DNA from: an uncultured SAR86 cluster bacterium
GTDB lineage: Bacteria; Pseudomonadota; Gammaproteobacteria; Magnimaribacterales; D2472
Assembly: GCA_902556105.1 (NCBI GenBank)
Contig: CACDUZ010000006.1
Coordinates: forward strand, 1-47,130
Direction of reading: 5' to 3'
Length of the DNA: 47,130 bases
Notes under the pieces: generated by a model
Database searches by the model: none
What the model saw: the letters and a program-made list of their open reading frames with translations, nothing else
What the model was told of the DNA's origin: nothing
Position numbers and translations under genes: made by a program
Shown: piece by piece, positions 18,612-28,020 of the stretch
How the letters are laid out: every line of letters begins with the position of its first letter
Numbering within the stretch: the first letter of the stretch is position 1

Positions 18612-19210
18612 TTAAAGATGATATTAATATAAATGTACCAATTCCAAGAAGTACGAATGACATAATTAATGAAATATATTTATTTGAATATATATTAAAT
18701 CTTTTGTCGACTGAAATTGTAAGAATATAACTAACAAAAATAAACCACATAGCAGAAGTAACTGCAAAATATACTGGAAACAAATAGAAGTAAAAACCGT
18801 AAAGACTATCGATTAAGATACTGAATAGAGATACAAAAAACAAAAATGCTTTTACATTAAAGATGTTTGTTATAAGCCCAATTAAAAAACTATTATTTAG
18901 ATATGATTTTTCGTCATTATTTTTAATATTTGCTTCTCCCTTTTTTTTTAAGCATGCTTATACCGAGATAAATAATATATAAGCTACCGATTAAACTGAT
19001 TAATAATTTATAAGTATCATTTGCCAATACGATCAATGAAATGCCGTTTATGGCAAGTATGCAATGAATATATATGCCTATACCTATTCCTAATGAAGCT
19101 TTTATACCGTCTGCTCTTCCATAGATAGAGGTTTGTCTTATTACTATGGCGGTATCTGGTCCAGGACTTGTTAAGGCGATTAGATGTGCAACTGCTGACC
19201 AAATAAACAT
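18598..19210 (-). pseudogene. LysE/RhtB-family amino acid exporter, frameshifted
   Basis: The first frame gives the LysE N-terminus (SPGPDTAIVIRQTSIYGRADGIKASLGIGIG) with two to three helices. It runs into a stop after a stretch of nine A (plus-strand T9 at 18941-18949). Dropping one A continues as KKKGEANIKNNDEKSY, then FLIGLITNIFNVKAFLFFVSLF, the usual C-half of the family, for about 203 residues in all. A functional protein would export an amino acid or a similar small solute. It lies 3 bases after murB and overlaps the DUF1285 gene. A9 is a good site for sequencing error or polymerase slippage. Confidence 0.82.
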
Positions 19211-19213
19211 TTG

Positions 19214-20212
19214 TTAGCTTGCTACAACCATTGGCTCAACTTCTAATAAAATATTAAATGTATTAAATACTTTTTGTTTGATAGTATTTGCAAATTTAAG
19301 GACATCTGCTTGGGAGGCATTAGAATCTGTAATTAGTATTAGAGAATGATTTTTATAGATAAAAACACTGCTATTTGTATTGATATCATTTTTAATTAAT
19401 TCAATAAGTCTTGCTGATCCAACTTTGACATATTGATCATCGAGTTGCCATAAAACTAAATCATCGTATTTAAAATATGTTGTATTTATTTCATCTTTTT
19501 TAACAATAGAATTTTTAAAAAAACTACCCACATTTGGAACTTTTTTTGGATCAGGTAGAACTAAATTTCTAATGTCACAAATGATATTTGAAATCTCCTT
19601 TAAGGAAAGATTATTAACATCAACATTATTGGCATTAATATATTTATCAATAGATTGATATTCTAAGTTAAAAATTTTTTTATTGTTTGTATGAAAATCA
19701 ATATTATAAATTATCAAATTATTATTTTTTAGTATTGAATTTCTATAAGAGAAATTACATTCCTTATTTGAAAGGGTTATATATTTACCATCTTCATAAT
19801 TAAAACAATCGACTTGTTTGATTAATTTTGAAACATCTTGCCCGTATGCCCCTATATTTTGAATTGGTGCAGCGCCAACACTTCCAGGTATTAATGACAA
19901 ATTCTCAAAGCCATAGATACTTCTATCTATCATTTTTAAAACAAATTCGTGCCAACTAACTGAGCAGCCTACTGAGACATAATTTTTGTTAATATTTAAA
20001 TTATTAAATAATGGCCTTACAACAATGCCATCAAAAAAATCAGGCATAACAATATTAGTACATTCTCCAACTACCAAAACAGGCAAATTATTTTTTAATA
20101 TAAAATTATGTAATTTATGAAAATCGTCTTTATTTTCAACTTCAATATAATATTTTGATATTGAATTTATCTGCAGAGAGTTTTCTACAGGATGGTTTTC
20201 TAAAATCTTCAT
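19214..20212 (-). CDS. murB: UDP-N-acetylenolpyruvoylglucosamine reductase
   Basis: The 332-residue type I MurB converts UDP-GlcNAc-enolpyruvate to UDP-MurNAc with NADPH and FAD in the cytoplasm. Visible features are the FAD-binding VVGECTNIV and LIPGSVGAAPIQNIGAYG (about residues 105-122), the SYRNSILK substrate motif near 153-160, and PNVGSFFKN near 225-233, which contains the catalytic serine region. E. coli MurB is 342 residues. The start overlaps the kdsB stop by 4 bases; the kdsB-murB pairing matches other gammaproteobacteria. Confidence 0.93.
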   Translation of the reverse strand: MKILENHPVENSLQINSISKYYIEVENKDDFHKLHNFILKNNLPVLVVGECTNIVMPDFFDGIVVRPLFNNLNINKNYVSVGCSVSWHEFVLKMIDRSIYGFENLSLIPGSVGAAPIQNIGAYGQDVSKLIKQVDCFNYEDGKYITLSNKECNFSYRNSILKNNNLIIYNIDFHTNNKKIFNLEYQSIDKYINANNVDVNNLSLKEISNIICDIRNLVLPDPKKVPNVGSFFKNSIVKKDEINTTYFKYDDLVLWQLDDQYVKVGSARLIELIKNDINTNSSVFIYKNHSLILITDSNASQADVLKFANTIKQKVFNTFNILLEVEPMVVAS

Positions 20213-20922
20213 TTATTTTTAATATATTTATCAGCTAATATTACATCTTCTGCGGTGTCTATTCCTGGAGGAATCTCTTCATTGAACTCTGAAACATAAA
20301 TTGAATAGCCATTTTCAAGAAATCTTAATTGTTCAAGCTTAAATTTAATCTCATTTTTTGTTGGCTTTAATTTAACTAATTCCTTAAGGGTGTTAAATGA
20401 ATATCCATATATGCCAACATGTCTTCTTGGATTATGCACATTCCCAGTTCTTAAAAATTTTGTTGCAAATTGGTTTTTATTTGTTTCAACCATTACACAA
20501 TTGGGATTATTAATTTCTTCATTTGAATTTATCTCCGTTGAAACGGTTATAACGTCACATACATTATTTGAATAATCAAAAAGTATTCTTTCAATGAGCT
20601 TTTTAGGAACAAATGGTTCATCTCCTTGAAGGTTTAATATAAAAGCATCATTATCAATGTTTAGTATATTAGCTGCTTCACATATTCTATCTGTTCCAGA
20701 AATATGATCAGAAGATGTCATTATGATATTTGATGAGATATCTATAATATTATTTTTAATAAGATCTGAATCTGTCGCTACAAATGCGTTCTCAGTTATC
20801 TCAAGCGCATTGTTTAAAACTCTTTGAATTAAACTTTTGCCACTAAGATTAATAAGAGGCTTATTTTCAAGTCGAGTCGATCCAATACGGGATGGTATTA
20901 AAATATATAGATCATTGATCAT
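20209..20922 (-). CDS. kdsB: 3-deoxy-manno-octulosonate cytidylyltransferase (CMP-Kdo synthetase)
   Basis: The 237-residue enzyme activates Kdo with CTP for lipopolysaccharide core synthesis. The N-terminal LIPSRIGSTRLENKPL is the nucleotide-binding loop. FVATDSDLI, SGTDRICEA and LQGDEPF follow at about residues 47, 74 and 98, and the GIYGYSFNTL and PPGIDTAEDV segments are typical of KdsB. It starts one base after the stop of the MsbA-LpxK fusion. Confidence 0.94.
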   Translation of the reverse strand: MINDLYILIPSRIGSTRLENKPLINLSGKSLIQRVLNNALEITENAFVATDSDLIKNNIIDISSNIIMTSSDHISGTDRICEAANILNIDNDAFILNLQGDEPFVPKKLIERILFDYSNNVCDVITVSTEINSNEEINNPNCVMVETNKNQFATKFLRTGNVHNPRRHVGIYGYSFNTLKELVKLKPTKNEIKFKLEQLRFLENGYSIYVSEFNEEIPPGIDTAEDVILADKYIKNK

Positions 20923-20923
20923 A

Positions 20924-23683
20924 TTAAGAAATAGATTTAATTTTGTTATCTAACTCATCAATAAACTTATTATTAACATCGGCGTCGATGGTCAAGTACC
21001 ATATTTTATTATTATCAAAATCTTTACACTTTGATGCATCTTTTTCAGTCATTACTATAGGCAAATGATCTAGATAAAAAATATCACTTGAAGAGAAGTT
21101 ATGATGGTCTGGATATGGATGTCTTATAAGATCGAAACCTAATTTATCTAATAAGTCGAAAAACCTTCCAGGATTACCAAGCCCTGCAACAGCGTGAACT
21201 TGGTTATGCATTGGCCAGTTCTCAACAGTATAAGATTTACCTGATTTAAGATGAACAAATTTAGAAGGGCTTATATTCATTAAATATTCACCCTCTTCTG
21301 TTGGGCCGCTATTATTGATAATAAAATCTACGCTTTCTAGTCTTTTCTTTGATTCTCTCAATGGACCGGCTGGAAAAGTTAAGTTGTTTCCAAACCTTCT
21401 TTTTCCATCAATTACAGCAATCTCAATATTTCTCCCCATTTGGTAGTGCTGAAGACCATCATCTGAAATAATAATGTCACAGTCATGATTAGCCACAAGA
21501 TTCTTAACTGCTCTAACTCTATTTTTGTCTATATAAAATGGAAAATTTAACTTCGCAAGAATTTGTGCTTCATCGCCTGTCTCTTTAACTGATGTCTGAT
21601 CAGTAACCTGCAAAGTTTCTTTAAATTTACCTCCATAACCTCTACTAACAATACCAGGCTTATATCCTTTATTGGATAGCTCAGTGGCTATATATTTTAC
21701 TAACGGAGTTTTTCCTGTGCCACCTATAGTAAGATTTCCAACGACAACAATAGGAATTTCAGCAGAATAAGCCGAAATTTTATTCTTTAAAAATTTCCTT
21801 CTGCGTCTCGATGTTAGATAAGAAAAAATTAAAGAAAACGGATATAACAGATAAAGCCATAAGCTTTTTTTATACCAACTATCCACAACAAAAGTTGACG
21901 AAGCTTCATCTTCATATTCAGGCATAAACAATTGAACCGCATTTGATTTAGGCTTAATAGTTTGGGGTGAATCTTCAAATTTATTTTTATATAACGAATG
22001 ATATATAGATTTATTTTCAATTAGAATATCATGAGTTCCTGTCTCAACTATTTCACCCTTATCTAGTACGATAATCTTATTAGCATTTTCAATTGTTGAA
22101 AGCCTATGCGCTATAACAATAGTTGTCCTATCAGTTATGAGCTTTTCAAGTGCTTCTTGAACAATTAACTCTGATTCTGTATCCAATGCTGAGGTGGCCT
22201 CATCTAAAATAATAATTGGTGAATCTTTATAAAATGCTCTAGCAATGGCTAATCTTTGTCTTTGGCCACCTGATAGCAAAACACCATCATCGCCGATCTC
22301 AGACTCATAGCCTTCTGGTAAATCTTCTATAAAATCAGAACAACCAGATAGTCTTGCAGATTCTTTTAACTTATCAACGTCTATTGAGTCATCTCCATAG
22401 GCAATATTCTTTGCAATGGTGTCATTAAATAATGAAGGTGATTGATTCACTATTGATATAGAGGATCTTAGATGGCTTAAAGAAAATTCAGAAACCGCTT
22501 TGCCATCAATTAATATCTCACCAGAAGTATGGTTATAGAATCTTGGAATTAAATTAGCAATTGTTGATTTACCAGAACCTGATTTTCCTACAATAGCTAC
22601 AGTTTCATTCTTATTAATAGTAAAGTTGATATTGGATAATATTTGATTGCCAGTGTCGTAAGAAAAGTTAATATCTTTAAACTCTATATTACCTTCGATT
22701 TGATCCTCTTGAAGACCTTTATCTTGCTCAATATCTTGATCTAGTTGATCAAAAATTTCAGTTGCTGCAGCCAAACCTTTTTGAACAATCATATTAATAT
22801 TTGAAAGTTGTCTTATTGGTTTAGCCATAAGACCAGCAGCAGTAAAAAAAGCTACAAATGTTTCAGCATCTAGAGATATTCCAAGGCTTGCACCTAAAGC
22901 AAAGTATGCAACTATAGACAAAGATATAGATACTAAAACTTGAATAATTGGAGTGGCCATGTTGCCAGTTGCTTCTAATTTAAGATTTTGATTTTTATTT
23001 GAAGTGTTAGCTTTTAAGAATCTAGAATTCTCATATTCTTGAGCATTAAAGCTTTTAATTTCAACATGACCATCTACAGCTTCTGATGCAATATGAGTAA
23101 CATCTCCCATAGCAGTTTGTATTTTTTTAGCAAGTTTCTTCAATCTTTTACCTGCAAAATAAACGATGATAGCAATTAAAGGCGCTGTACCGATTAGTAA
23201 AAGTGTTAATTTTGTATTTAAAATTAATAAGTAGATAAATAATCCTATTAATAGGAACCCTTCTCTAATTAATGTCTTAACTGCATTTGATGCTGCTCCT
23301 GAGACCTGTGTAGTAGTAAATGTAATTCTATTTATTAGTTGGCCAGATTGATTGGCATCAAAATAAGATTTAGGCAAATCGTGAAGTTTTTGAAATAACT
23401 CAGCCCTTAAATCATGCACTATGCCAAATCCAACTTTTGACATAAAGTAATTTCCAACAAAAAAACCTATCCCTCTACCAAGTGCTATAAATATCAACGA
23501 TAAAGCGAGCAATGAATTAAAGTCTTCTTCTTCTGAGTTTATAAATCCTATGATTCTTCTGATCCACTCAACTGCTGCAATATCTGCAAAAGCAAAACTA
23601 ATAAACCCAATGACACTTATAAAAAATGACCATTTATATCTAAAGGTATAGCCTAATAATCTTCTTATTCCATTCTCTTTCAT
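20924..23683 (-). CDS. msbA-lpxK: MsbA-LpxK fusion: lipid A flippase joined to tetraacyldisaccharide 4'-kinase
   Basis: A single uninterrupted frame of 919 residues. Residues 1 to about 570 are a complete MsbA half-transporter: six-helix domain (about 15-305), Walker A GKSGSGKS at 366-373, LSGGQ at 470-474, Walker B IILDE at 491-495 and the H-loop His at 526. After a linker of about 30 residues, about 601-919 form a complete LpxK: an amphipathic, basic N-terminal region (WYKKSLWLYLLYPFSL), the P-loop GGTGKT at 654-659, SRGYGG near 680, DDGLQH near 741 and TEKDASK near 879. LpxK phosphorylates the lipid A disaccharide 4' position; MsbA flips lipid A-core. An internal Met at 587 has no ribosome site. 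Normally these are two adjacent genes. Confidence 0.93.
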   Translation of the reverse strand: MKENGIRRLLGYTFRYKWSFFISVIGFISFAFADIAAVEWIRRIIGFINSEEEDFNSLLALSLIFIALGRGIGFFVGNYFMSKVGFGIVHDLRAELFQKLHDLPKSYFDANQSGQLINRITFTTTQVSGAASNAVKTLIREGFLLIGLFIYLLILNTKLTLLLIGTAPLIAIIVYFAGKRLKKLAKKIQTAMGDVTHIASEAVDGHVEIKSFNAQEYENSRFLKANTSNKNQNLKLEATGNMATPIIQVLVSISLSIVAYFALGASLGISLDAETFVAFFTAAGLMAKPIRQLSNINMIVQKGLAAATEIFDQLDQDIEQDKGLQEDQIEGNIEFKDINFSYDTGNQILSNINFTINKNETVAIVGKSGSGKSTIANLIPRFYNHTSGEILIDGKAVSEFSLSHLRSSISIVNQSPSLFNDTIAKNIAYGDDSIDVDKLKESARLSGCSDFIEDLPEGYESEIGDDGVLLSGGQRQRLAIARAFYKDSPIIILDEATSALDTESELIVQEALEKLITDRTTIVIAHRLSTIENANKIIVLDKGEIVETGTHDILIENKSIYHSLYKNKFEDSPQTIKPKSNAVQLFMPEYEDEASSTFVVDSWYKKSLWLYLLYPFSLIFSYLTSRRRRKFLKNKISAYSAEIPIVVVGNLTIGGTGKTPLVKYIATELSNKGYKPGIVSRGYGGKFKETLQVTDQTSVKETGDEAQILAKLNFPFYIDKNRVRAVKNLVANHDCDIIISDDGLQHYQMGRNIEIAVIDGKRRFGNNLTFPAGPLRESKKRLESVDFIINNSGPTEEGEYLMNISPSKFVHLKSGKSYTVENWPMHNQVHAVAGLGNPGRFFDLLDKLGFDLIRHPYPDHHNFSSSDIFYLDHLPIVMTEKDASKCKDFDNNKIWYLTIDADVNNKFIDELDNKIKSIS

Positions 23684-24084
23684 TTTTCAATTGTTCTTAT
23701 CTGAACTTCATTAAATCCATATTTGTTTAATATATCCATTATAGAGATCACCCAAACATGCAATGAGTCTGATTCTGCACTTAAAATGATAGAATCTCCA
23801 CTATTTTCTAATTCAAATATAGCTTGCTCAAGCTCATCAAGATCGTTAATGCTAAAAACTCTATCATTGACATAAATATTTGCATTATTAGTAATAATGA
23901 TTTCATTAGTTGATTGGACAGTTTCATATTTAAATGATTCAGTTTTTGGTAAATCAAGTGATAGAAATTGAGAATCTCCTACTTTAGAGGTAACTACGAA
24001 GAAAATTACTAATAGAAAAACAATATCTATTAACGGAGTTATTTCTATTGAAAAAGAAGATTTATTGTTGGATATAAATTTCAT
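23680..24084 (-). CDS. exbD: ExbD/TolR-family biopolymer transport protein
   Basis: The 134-residue protein has a short cytoplasmic N-terminus, one membrane helix starting with ITPLIDIVFLLVIFFVV (residues 15-31, containing the proton-path aspartate D20) and a periplasmic domain of about 100 residues. It pairs with the ExbB-type protein immediately upstream to use the proton gradient, either for a TonB protein or in an LPS-related role. The position before msbA/lpxK matches the Pseudomonas cluster. It overlaps both neighbours by 4 bases. Confidence 0.88.
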   Translation of the reverse strand: MKFISNNKSSFSIEITPLIDIVFLLVIFFVVTSKVGDSQFLSLDLPKTESFKYETVQSTNEIIITNNANIYVNDRVFSINDLDELEQAIFELENSGDSIILSAESDSLHVWVISIMDILNKYGFNEVQIRTIEK

Positions 24085-24680
24085 TTATTTATAACGTCTA
24101 TAAAGCCAGAAACTTCCTTTTGAAGATTGATTAAATGATAATTTATTTTTTGTTCAAAATATTTATGAAGAACCAATCCAGGGACTGCTATCATTAAACC
24201 AAAAGCGGTCGTGATTAATGCCTGTGAAATACCAGCTGCTAAAAGATCTGGATTTGCTCCAGATGTTTCTGTCAACCCTGTAAAAGCAGTGATCATTCCA
24301 ACTACTGTTCCAAGAAGGCCTAACAAAGGACTTATTGTTGCGATAGTACCTAACATCGTTAAGTTTTTTTCTAGACTATATTTAACTTCAACAGCTTTTT
24401 CTTCAACTTTTGATTCCAAATTATCTCTTTGAAGATCTTTGTATTTGAGACAATTTATTAGCAAAAAACCCAATGAAGACAGACTTGATATTTCAATTGC
24501 CTGTTTTTTTGTCATTAATTCATTTTTAACCAAATTCATTATCTGATTAGATAAGCCTTTTGGGGATACGAGTCTATTTTGCAAAAACCAGGATCTTTCA
24601 ATAGAAATAGTAATTATAAGTACACTACATGCCAATAATGGCCACATAAATGGTCCACCTGCAGTTATAAATTCACTCAT
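24081..24680 (-). CDS. exbB: ExbB/TolQ/MotA-family proton channel protein
   Basis: The 199-residue protein has three membrane helices: about residues 10-26, and a conserved pair near 105-130 and 150-175. The second-helix motif LGTIATISPLLGLLGTVVGMITAF and the AGISQALITTAFGLMIAVP motif of the third helix are the MotA/TolQ/ExbB signature. It forms the pentameric channel that accommodates ExbD. It overlaps lolD by 8 bases and exbD by 4. The large TonB-dependent receptor in this window would need such an energiser, though I see no tonB gene. Confidence 0.9.
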   Translation of the reverse strand: MSEFITAGGPFMWPLLACSVLIITISIERSWFLQNRLVSPKGLSNQIMNLVKNELMTKKQAIEISSLSSLGFLLINCLKYKDLQRDNLESKVEEKAVEVKYSLEKNLTMLGTIATISPLLGLLGTVVGMITAFTGLTETSGANPDLLAAGISQALITTAFGLMIAVPGLVLHKYFEQKINYHLINLQKEVSGFIDVINK

Positions 24681-25353
24681 TTAGTTCACCCAGTTTTGAT
24701 TCAAAAAGTCTATAAACTTGTTTAAATGACTTGATAAACTCATTATCGTGAGTAGCGGTAATTAAAGCAATACCATATCTATCAGACAACTCAAATAAAA
24801 GATTTTGAATGATTGTTGCATTTTCTTTGTCTAAGTTGCCGGTGGGTTCATCTAAAAATAAGAATTTTGGATTATTTATTAGGGCTCTTGCAATGGCTGT
24901 CCTTTGTTTTTCACCACCAGATAACTTCCAAGGTAGATGGTTCTTTCTATTAAAAATACCAAGGATCTGCATGATTTCTTTAATTTTTATTTTTTTGTCT
25001 TTATCTAACGAGTTATTTAATAACAATGGAATTTGTATATTTTCCTCTACTGTCAAATCATCTAGAAGATGGTGAAATTGATAAACAAATCCAAAGTTTA
25101 CTAATCTTATTTTGCTTAATGAACTATTAGAAATTAATGAGAGGCTTTGGTCATTAAAAATAATTTTTCCTGATGTGGCTTGATCAAGCCCTGCCATTAT
25201 ATGCAGTAAAGTAGATTTACCAGCCCCTGACTTTCCGGTGATGGCCACCCTATCGTTTTCAGAAATAGTAATATTAATATTTTCAAGAACGGAAAGTGAC
25301 TCATCATCTACAGAAAAGGACTTGCAAATATCCTGACACTCAAGTTTATTCAT
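24673..25353 (-). CDS. lolD: Lipoprotein-releasing ABC transporter ATPase
   Basis: The 226-residue ATPase has Walker A GKSGAGKST near residues 39-47, a FVYQFHHLLDDLTVEENI Q-loop region, LSGGEKQRTAIARA near 144-157 and Walker B FLFLDEPTGNLD. The FHHLL sequence and the length fit LolD. It drives release of outer-membrane lipoproteins from the inner membrane with the permease encoded just before it, which it overlaps by 8 bases. Confidence 0.92.
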   Translation of the reverse strand: MNKLECQDICKSFSVDDESLSVLENINITISENDRVAITGKSGAGKSTLLHIMAGLDQATSGKIIFNDQSLSLISNSSLSKIRLVNFGFVYQFHHLLDDLTVEENIQIPLLLNNSLDKDKKIKIKEIMQILGIFNRKNHLPWKLSGGEKQRTAIARALINNPKFLFLDEPTGNLDKENATIIQNLLFELSDRYGIALITATHDNEFIKSFKQVYRLFESKLGELNE

Positions 25354-26578
25354 GTCTTAATATTTCAACCGGATTGAGTTTAATTGCTCGGAAGGATGGT
25401 ACTAATGAGGAAATAATACTAATGACAAATGAAATAAAACAAATCATAGTTATTTGAGCGTAATCAATATGATATGGAAAATAATTAATAAAATAAGCTT
25501 CTAGAAGGTTTCTTCCTAACAAATTTTCAATAAGAGTTATTAAATTATTAAGATTTGAAACCAATATAAATCCAAAAATAATTCCTGCAATTATTCCTAT
25601 TAAGCTAACTATTAATCCTTGAGTAAAAAAGATTAAAACTACTTGCTTTGAGCTCGCTCCAAGAGTTAAAAGAATGCCTATTTCTCTTTCTTTTGACTTT
25701 ACAGTCATTACAACTGTTGATAAAACAAGTATTGAAGCAACGCCTACTATTAAAAATAGCATCAAACTAATTAATAATTTTTCAAATTTTATTGCTTCAA
25801 ATAATGTTCCATGAGTATCTTTCCATGATGAGTAGTAAAGTAATGGATTATTTAGTTCTTCTAAAACATCTTTAGTTATTAGATCTGCTTCAAATAAATC
25901 ATTTGTTTTCAATCTTATTGAGGTGGTTTCATTTGGATTTATATTTTTTAGCTTTTGGCCAGTCTCATGGGAGACTAAAGTCATAAATTGATCAATTTCA
26001 GTTTTTAATTCATATATACCCACTATTTTTAAATTAACTGAAGTTGGATAGGATCCAATAATTGATGTCTTTATATCTGATGTCGTAATATTAACTTGAT
26101 CGCCCACATATGCACCTATATTTGCTGCAAGCAAAGAACCAATTACAATAGAATTTTTTATACTTAAATCATCTAGATTTCCAACAATCATGTATTCCGG
26201 AATAATAGACATATTTTGTTCGATTTCTGTATCTATACCAATTATTGAAATACCTTTAGTATCGTATGATGAGGAAATTATTCCTTGAATATTTATATAT
26301 GGAGCTGCATCAATAACATCATTATTCTCTTTAATTTCACTTATTAAGTTTCCATAGTCCATAATCGCATCGTTAGATGTGATTACAGAATGAGGAATCA
26401 CTCCTAAAATTCTATCTTCGAGTTCTTTTTCAAAACCATTCATAACAGAAGTTACGACTATGAGACTAGAAATACCAATCATTAAACCAATAACGGCTAA
26501 TAGAGTAGTAAAAGAGAGGGAACCTCCTTTATTAGATCTAAGGTATTTATAACCTAATTTCAGAGATATAGAGGACAC
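25346..26578 (-). CDS. lolC: Lipoprotein-releasing system transmembrane protein LolC/LolE family
   Basis: The 410-residue permease has the MacB/FtsX-type architecture: an N-terminal cytoplasmic segment with LGYKYLRSNKGG, helix 1 near 22-45, a large periplasmic domain to about 265, and three C-terminal helices near 270-300, 315-350 and 375-400, ending in LVPSFRAIKLNPVEILRHE. It is the only permease here; the usual second one (LolE or LolC) is absent between it and lolD and on either side. A homodimeric LolF-type system, or a second gene elsewhere, are both possible. Confidence 0.88.
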   Translation of the reverse strand: MSSISLKLGYKYLRSNKGGSLSFTTLLAVIGLMIGISSLIVVTSVMNGFEKELEDRILGVIPHSVITSNDAIMDYGNLISEIKENNDVIDAAPYINIQGIISSSYDTKGISIIGIDTEIEQNMSIIPEYMIVGNLDDLSIKNSIVIGSLLAANIGAYVGDQVNITTSDIKTSIIGSYPTSVNLKIVGIYELKTEIDQFMTLVSHETGQKLKNINPNETTSIRLKTNDLFEADLITKDVLEELNNPLLYYSSWKDTHGTLFEAIKFEKLLISLMLFLIVGVASILVLSTVVMTVKSKEREIGILLTLGASSKQVVLIFFTQGLIVSLIGIIAGIIFGFILVSNLNNLITLIENLLGRNLLEAYFINYFPYHIDYAQITMICFISFVISIISSLVPSFRAIKLNPVEILRHE

Positions 26579-26582
26579 AAAA

Positions 26583-28009
26583 CTATTTCATTAATTGTTT
26601 TAATACTTTTTCAATGTTGCCTTTATATGGTGGTCTCACTGCATCAAAGAATTTATCTAGTTTAAAACTAACATCTTTATAATATGCTCGTGGATTAGAG
26701 AAATTTTTAAACCCTTCAAAAGATTTATATCTTCCCATTCCAGATGGCCCAACACCACCAAAAGATAAATCATTTTGTTGAAGGTGGCTAATAACATTAT
26801 TAACAGTTACGCCACCAGAGGAAGTTTTATTTAAAATATTATCCTCTTCAGATTTATTATTACCAAAATAATAAAGACCAAGAGGCTTGTCTTTTGAATT
26901 AATTAACTTAGTGGCTTCATCTATTTCGTCATACTCTACAACAGGTAGTAAAGGACCAAATATTTCTTCTTGCATAATCTTCATGTCATCTGTTGTATTA
27001 GTAACAATTGTTGGAGGCATCTTATAAAATTCCTGTTGAGAAAAATCTTCATTTGCAGGATTTATTTCATCAACATTTGCACCCTTCTCAATAGCATCGT
27101 CTAAGAGCTCTTGAAGTCGATCATAGTGTTTTTCATTGATTATTGATGTGTAATCATCATTATTTTTTAAATCCGGAAAATATTCTGAAACAGCATCTTT
27201 TGTTTCTTTTATAAATTCATCTTTTTGATCTTTATGAACAACAACATAATCAGGGGCCAAGCAAATCTGACCTGCATTCATAGTTTTCCCAAACATAATT
27301 CTTTTTGCAGATATTTTTAGATCTGCAGATTTTCCAATAACTACTGGGGATTTGCCTCCTAATTCTAAAGTACATGGGACAAGGTTTTTTGATGCTGCGT
27401 TCATTACATGTTTTGCAACCTGACCACTCCCTGTATATAAAAGATGGTCAAAATTAAGATTCGTGAAGGATTCGCCAACCTCTGGTCCACCTAAAAATGT
27501 TGCAAATTCATTTTGATCATATGTCTTATCACATAAGTCTTTAAGCAAAGATGCTGTAATGGGTGTATGTTCGCTCGGTTTATGCATAACTTGATTGCCG
27601 GCAGCAAAAATTGAAACAAGTGGAACAAAAGCTAAGTTTACTGGAAATTCCATGGAGATATCATTCCAACTGTTCCTAATGGCTCATATTTAACATAGGA
27701 TTTAGCTCCTAATAAACCAAATGGGAAATTTGAGGATTTTTTCTCAACTTTATTCCATTTTTTTACATTCTTTATTGCTAAATTTATGGCAGGCATGATC
27801 CCATAAACATCAGACAACATAGATACATTTTTTGATCTATTTCCAAAATCAGCATTTAAAGCATCAACAAAATCGTATCGATTATCCATGATTAATGATT
27901 TTAATCTTTGTAGTCTGTCTATACGTAATTCAATTGATGGAGCACCGTTTTTTATAAAAAAATCTTTTTGTTCTTTTAGGGCTTGATTCATTTCATCATA
28001 GTTACTCAT
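26583..28009 (-). pseudogene. Aldehyde dehydrogenase (coniferyl/long-chain aldehyde type), frameshifted
   Basis: Two overlapping frames combine into an aldehyde dehydrogenase of about 475 residues. The first ends in GTVGMISPWNF; the second resumes with PVNLAFVPLVSIFAAGNQVMHKPSEHTP and carries the catalytic region CTLELGGKSP and the nucleophile Cys in NAGQICLAPDY. The short N-terminal arm and C-terminal membrane-prone region resemble CalB-type and fatty-aldehyde enzymes. One base is missing within AATTTCCAG near 27642-27652; one more T or C would restore the frame. This is the only lesion in the window that needs an added base. The gene lies 11 bases after a dienoyl-CoA reductase-like gene and 4 before lolC. 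Confidence 0.85.
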
Positions 28010-28020
28010 ATTATTTCTCC

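Noticed and set aside
21900..21950. A separate lpxK start at the internal Met (residue 587) of the fusion
   Set aside because: The frame is continuous with MsbA, there is no Shine-Dalgarno sequence before this ATG, and the preceding MsbA part has no stop. A secondary start cannot be excluded but is not supported.
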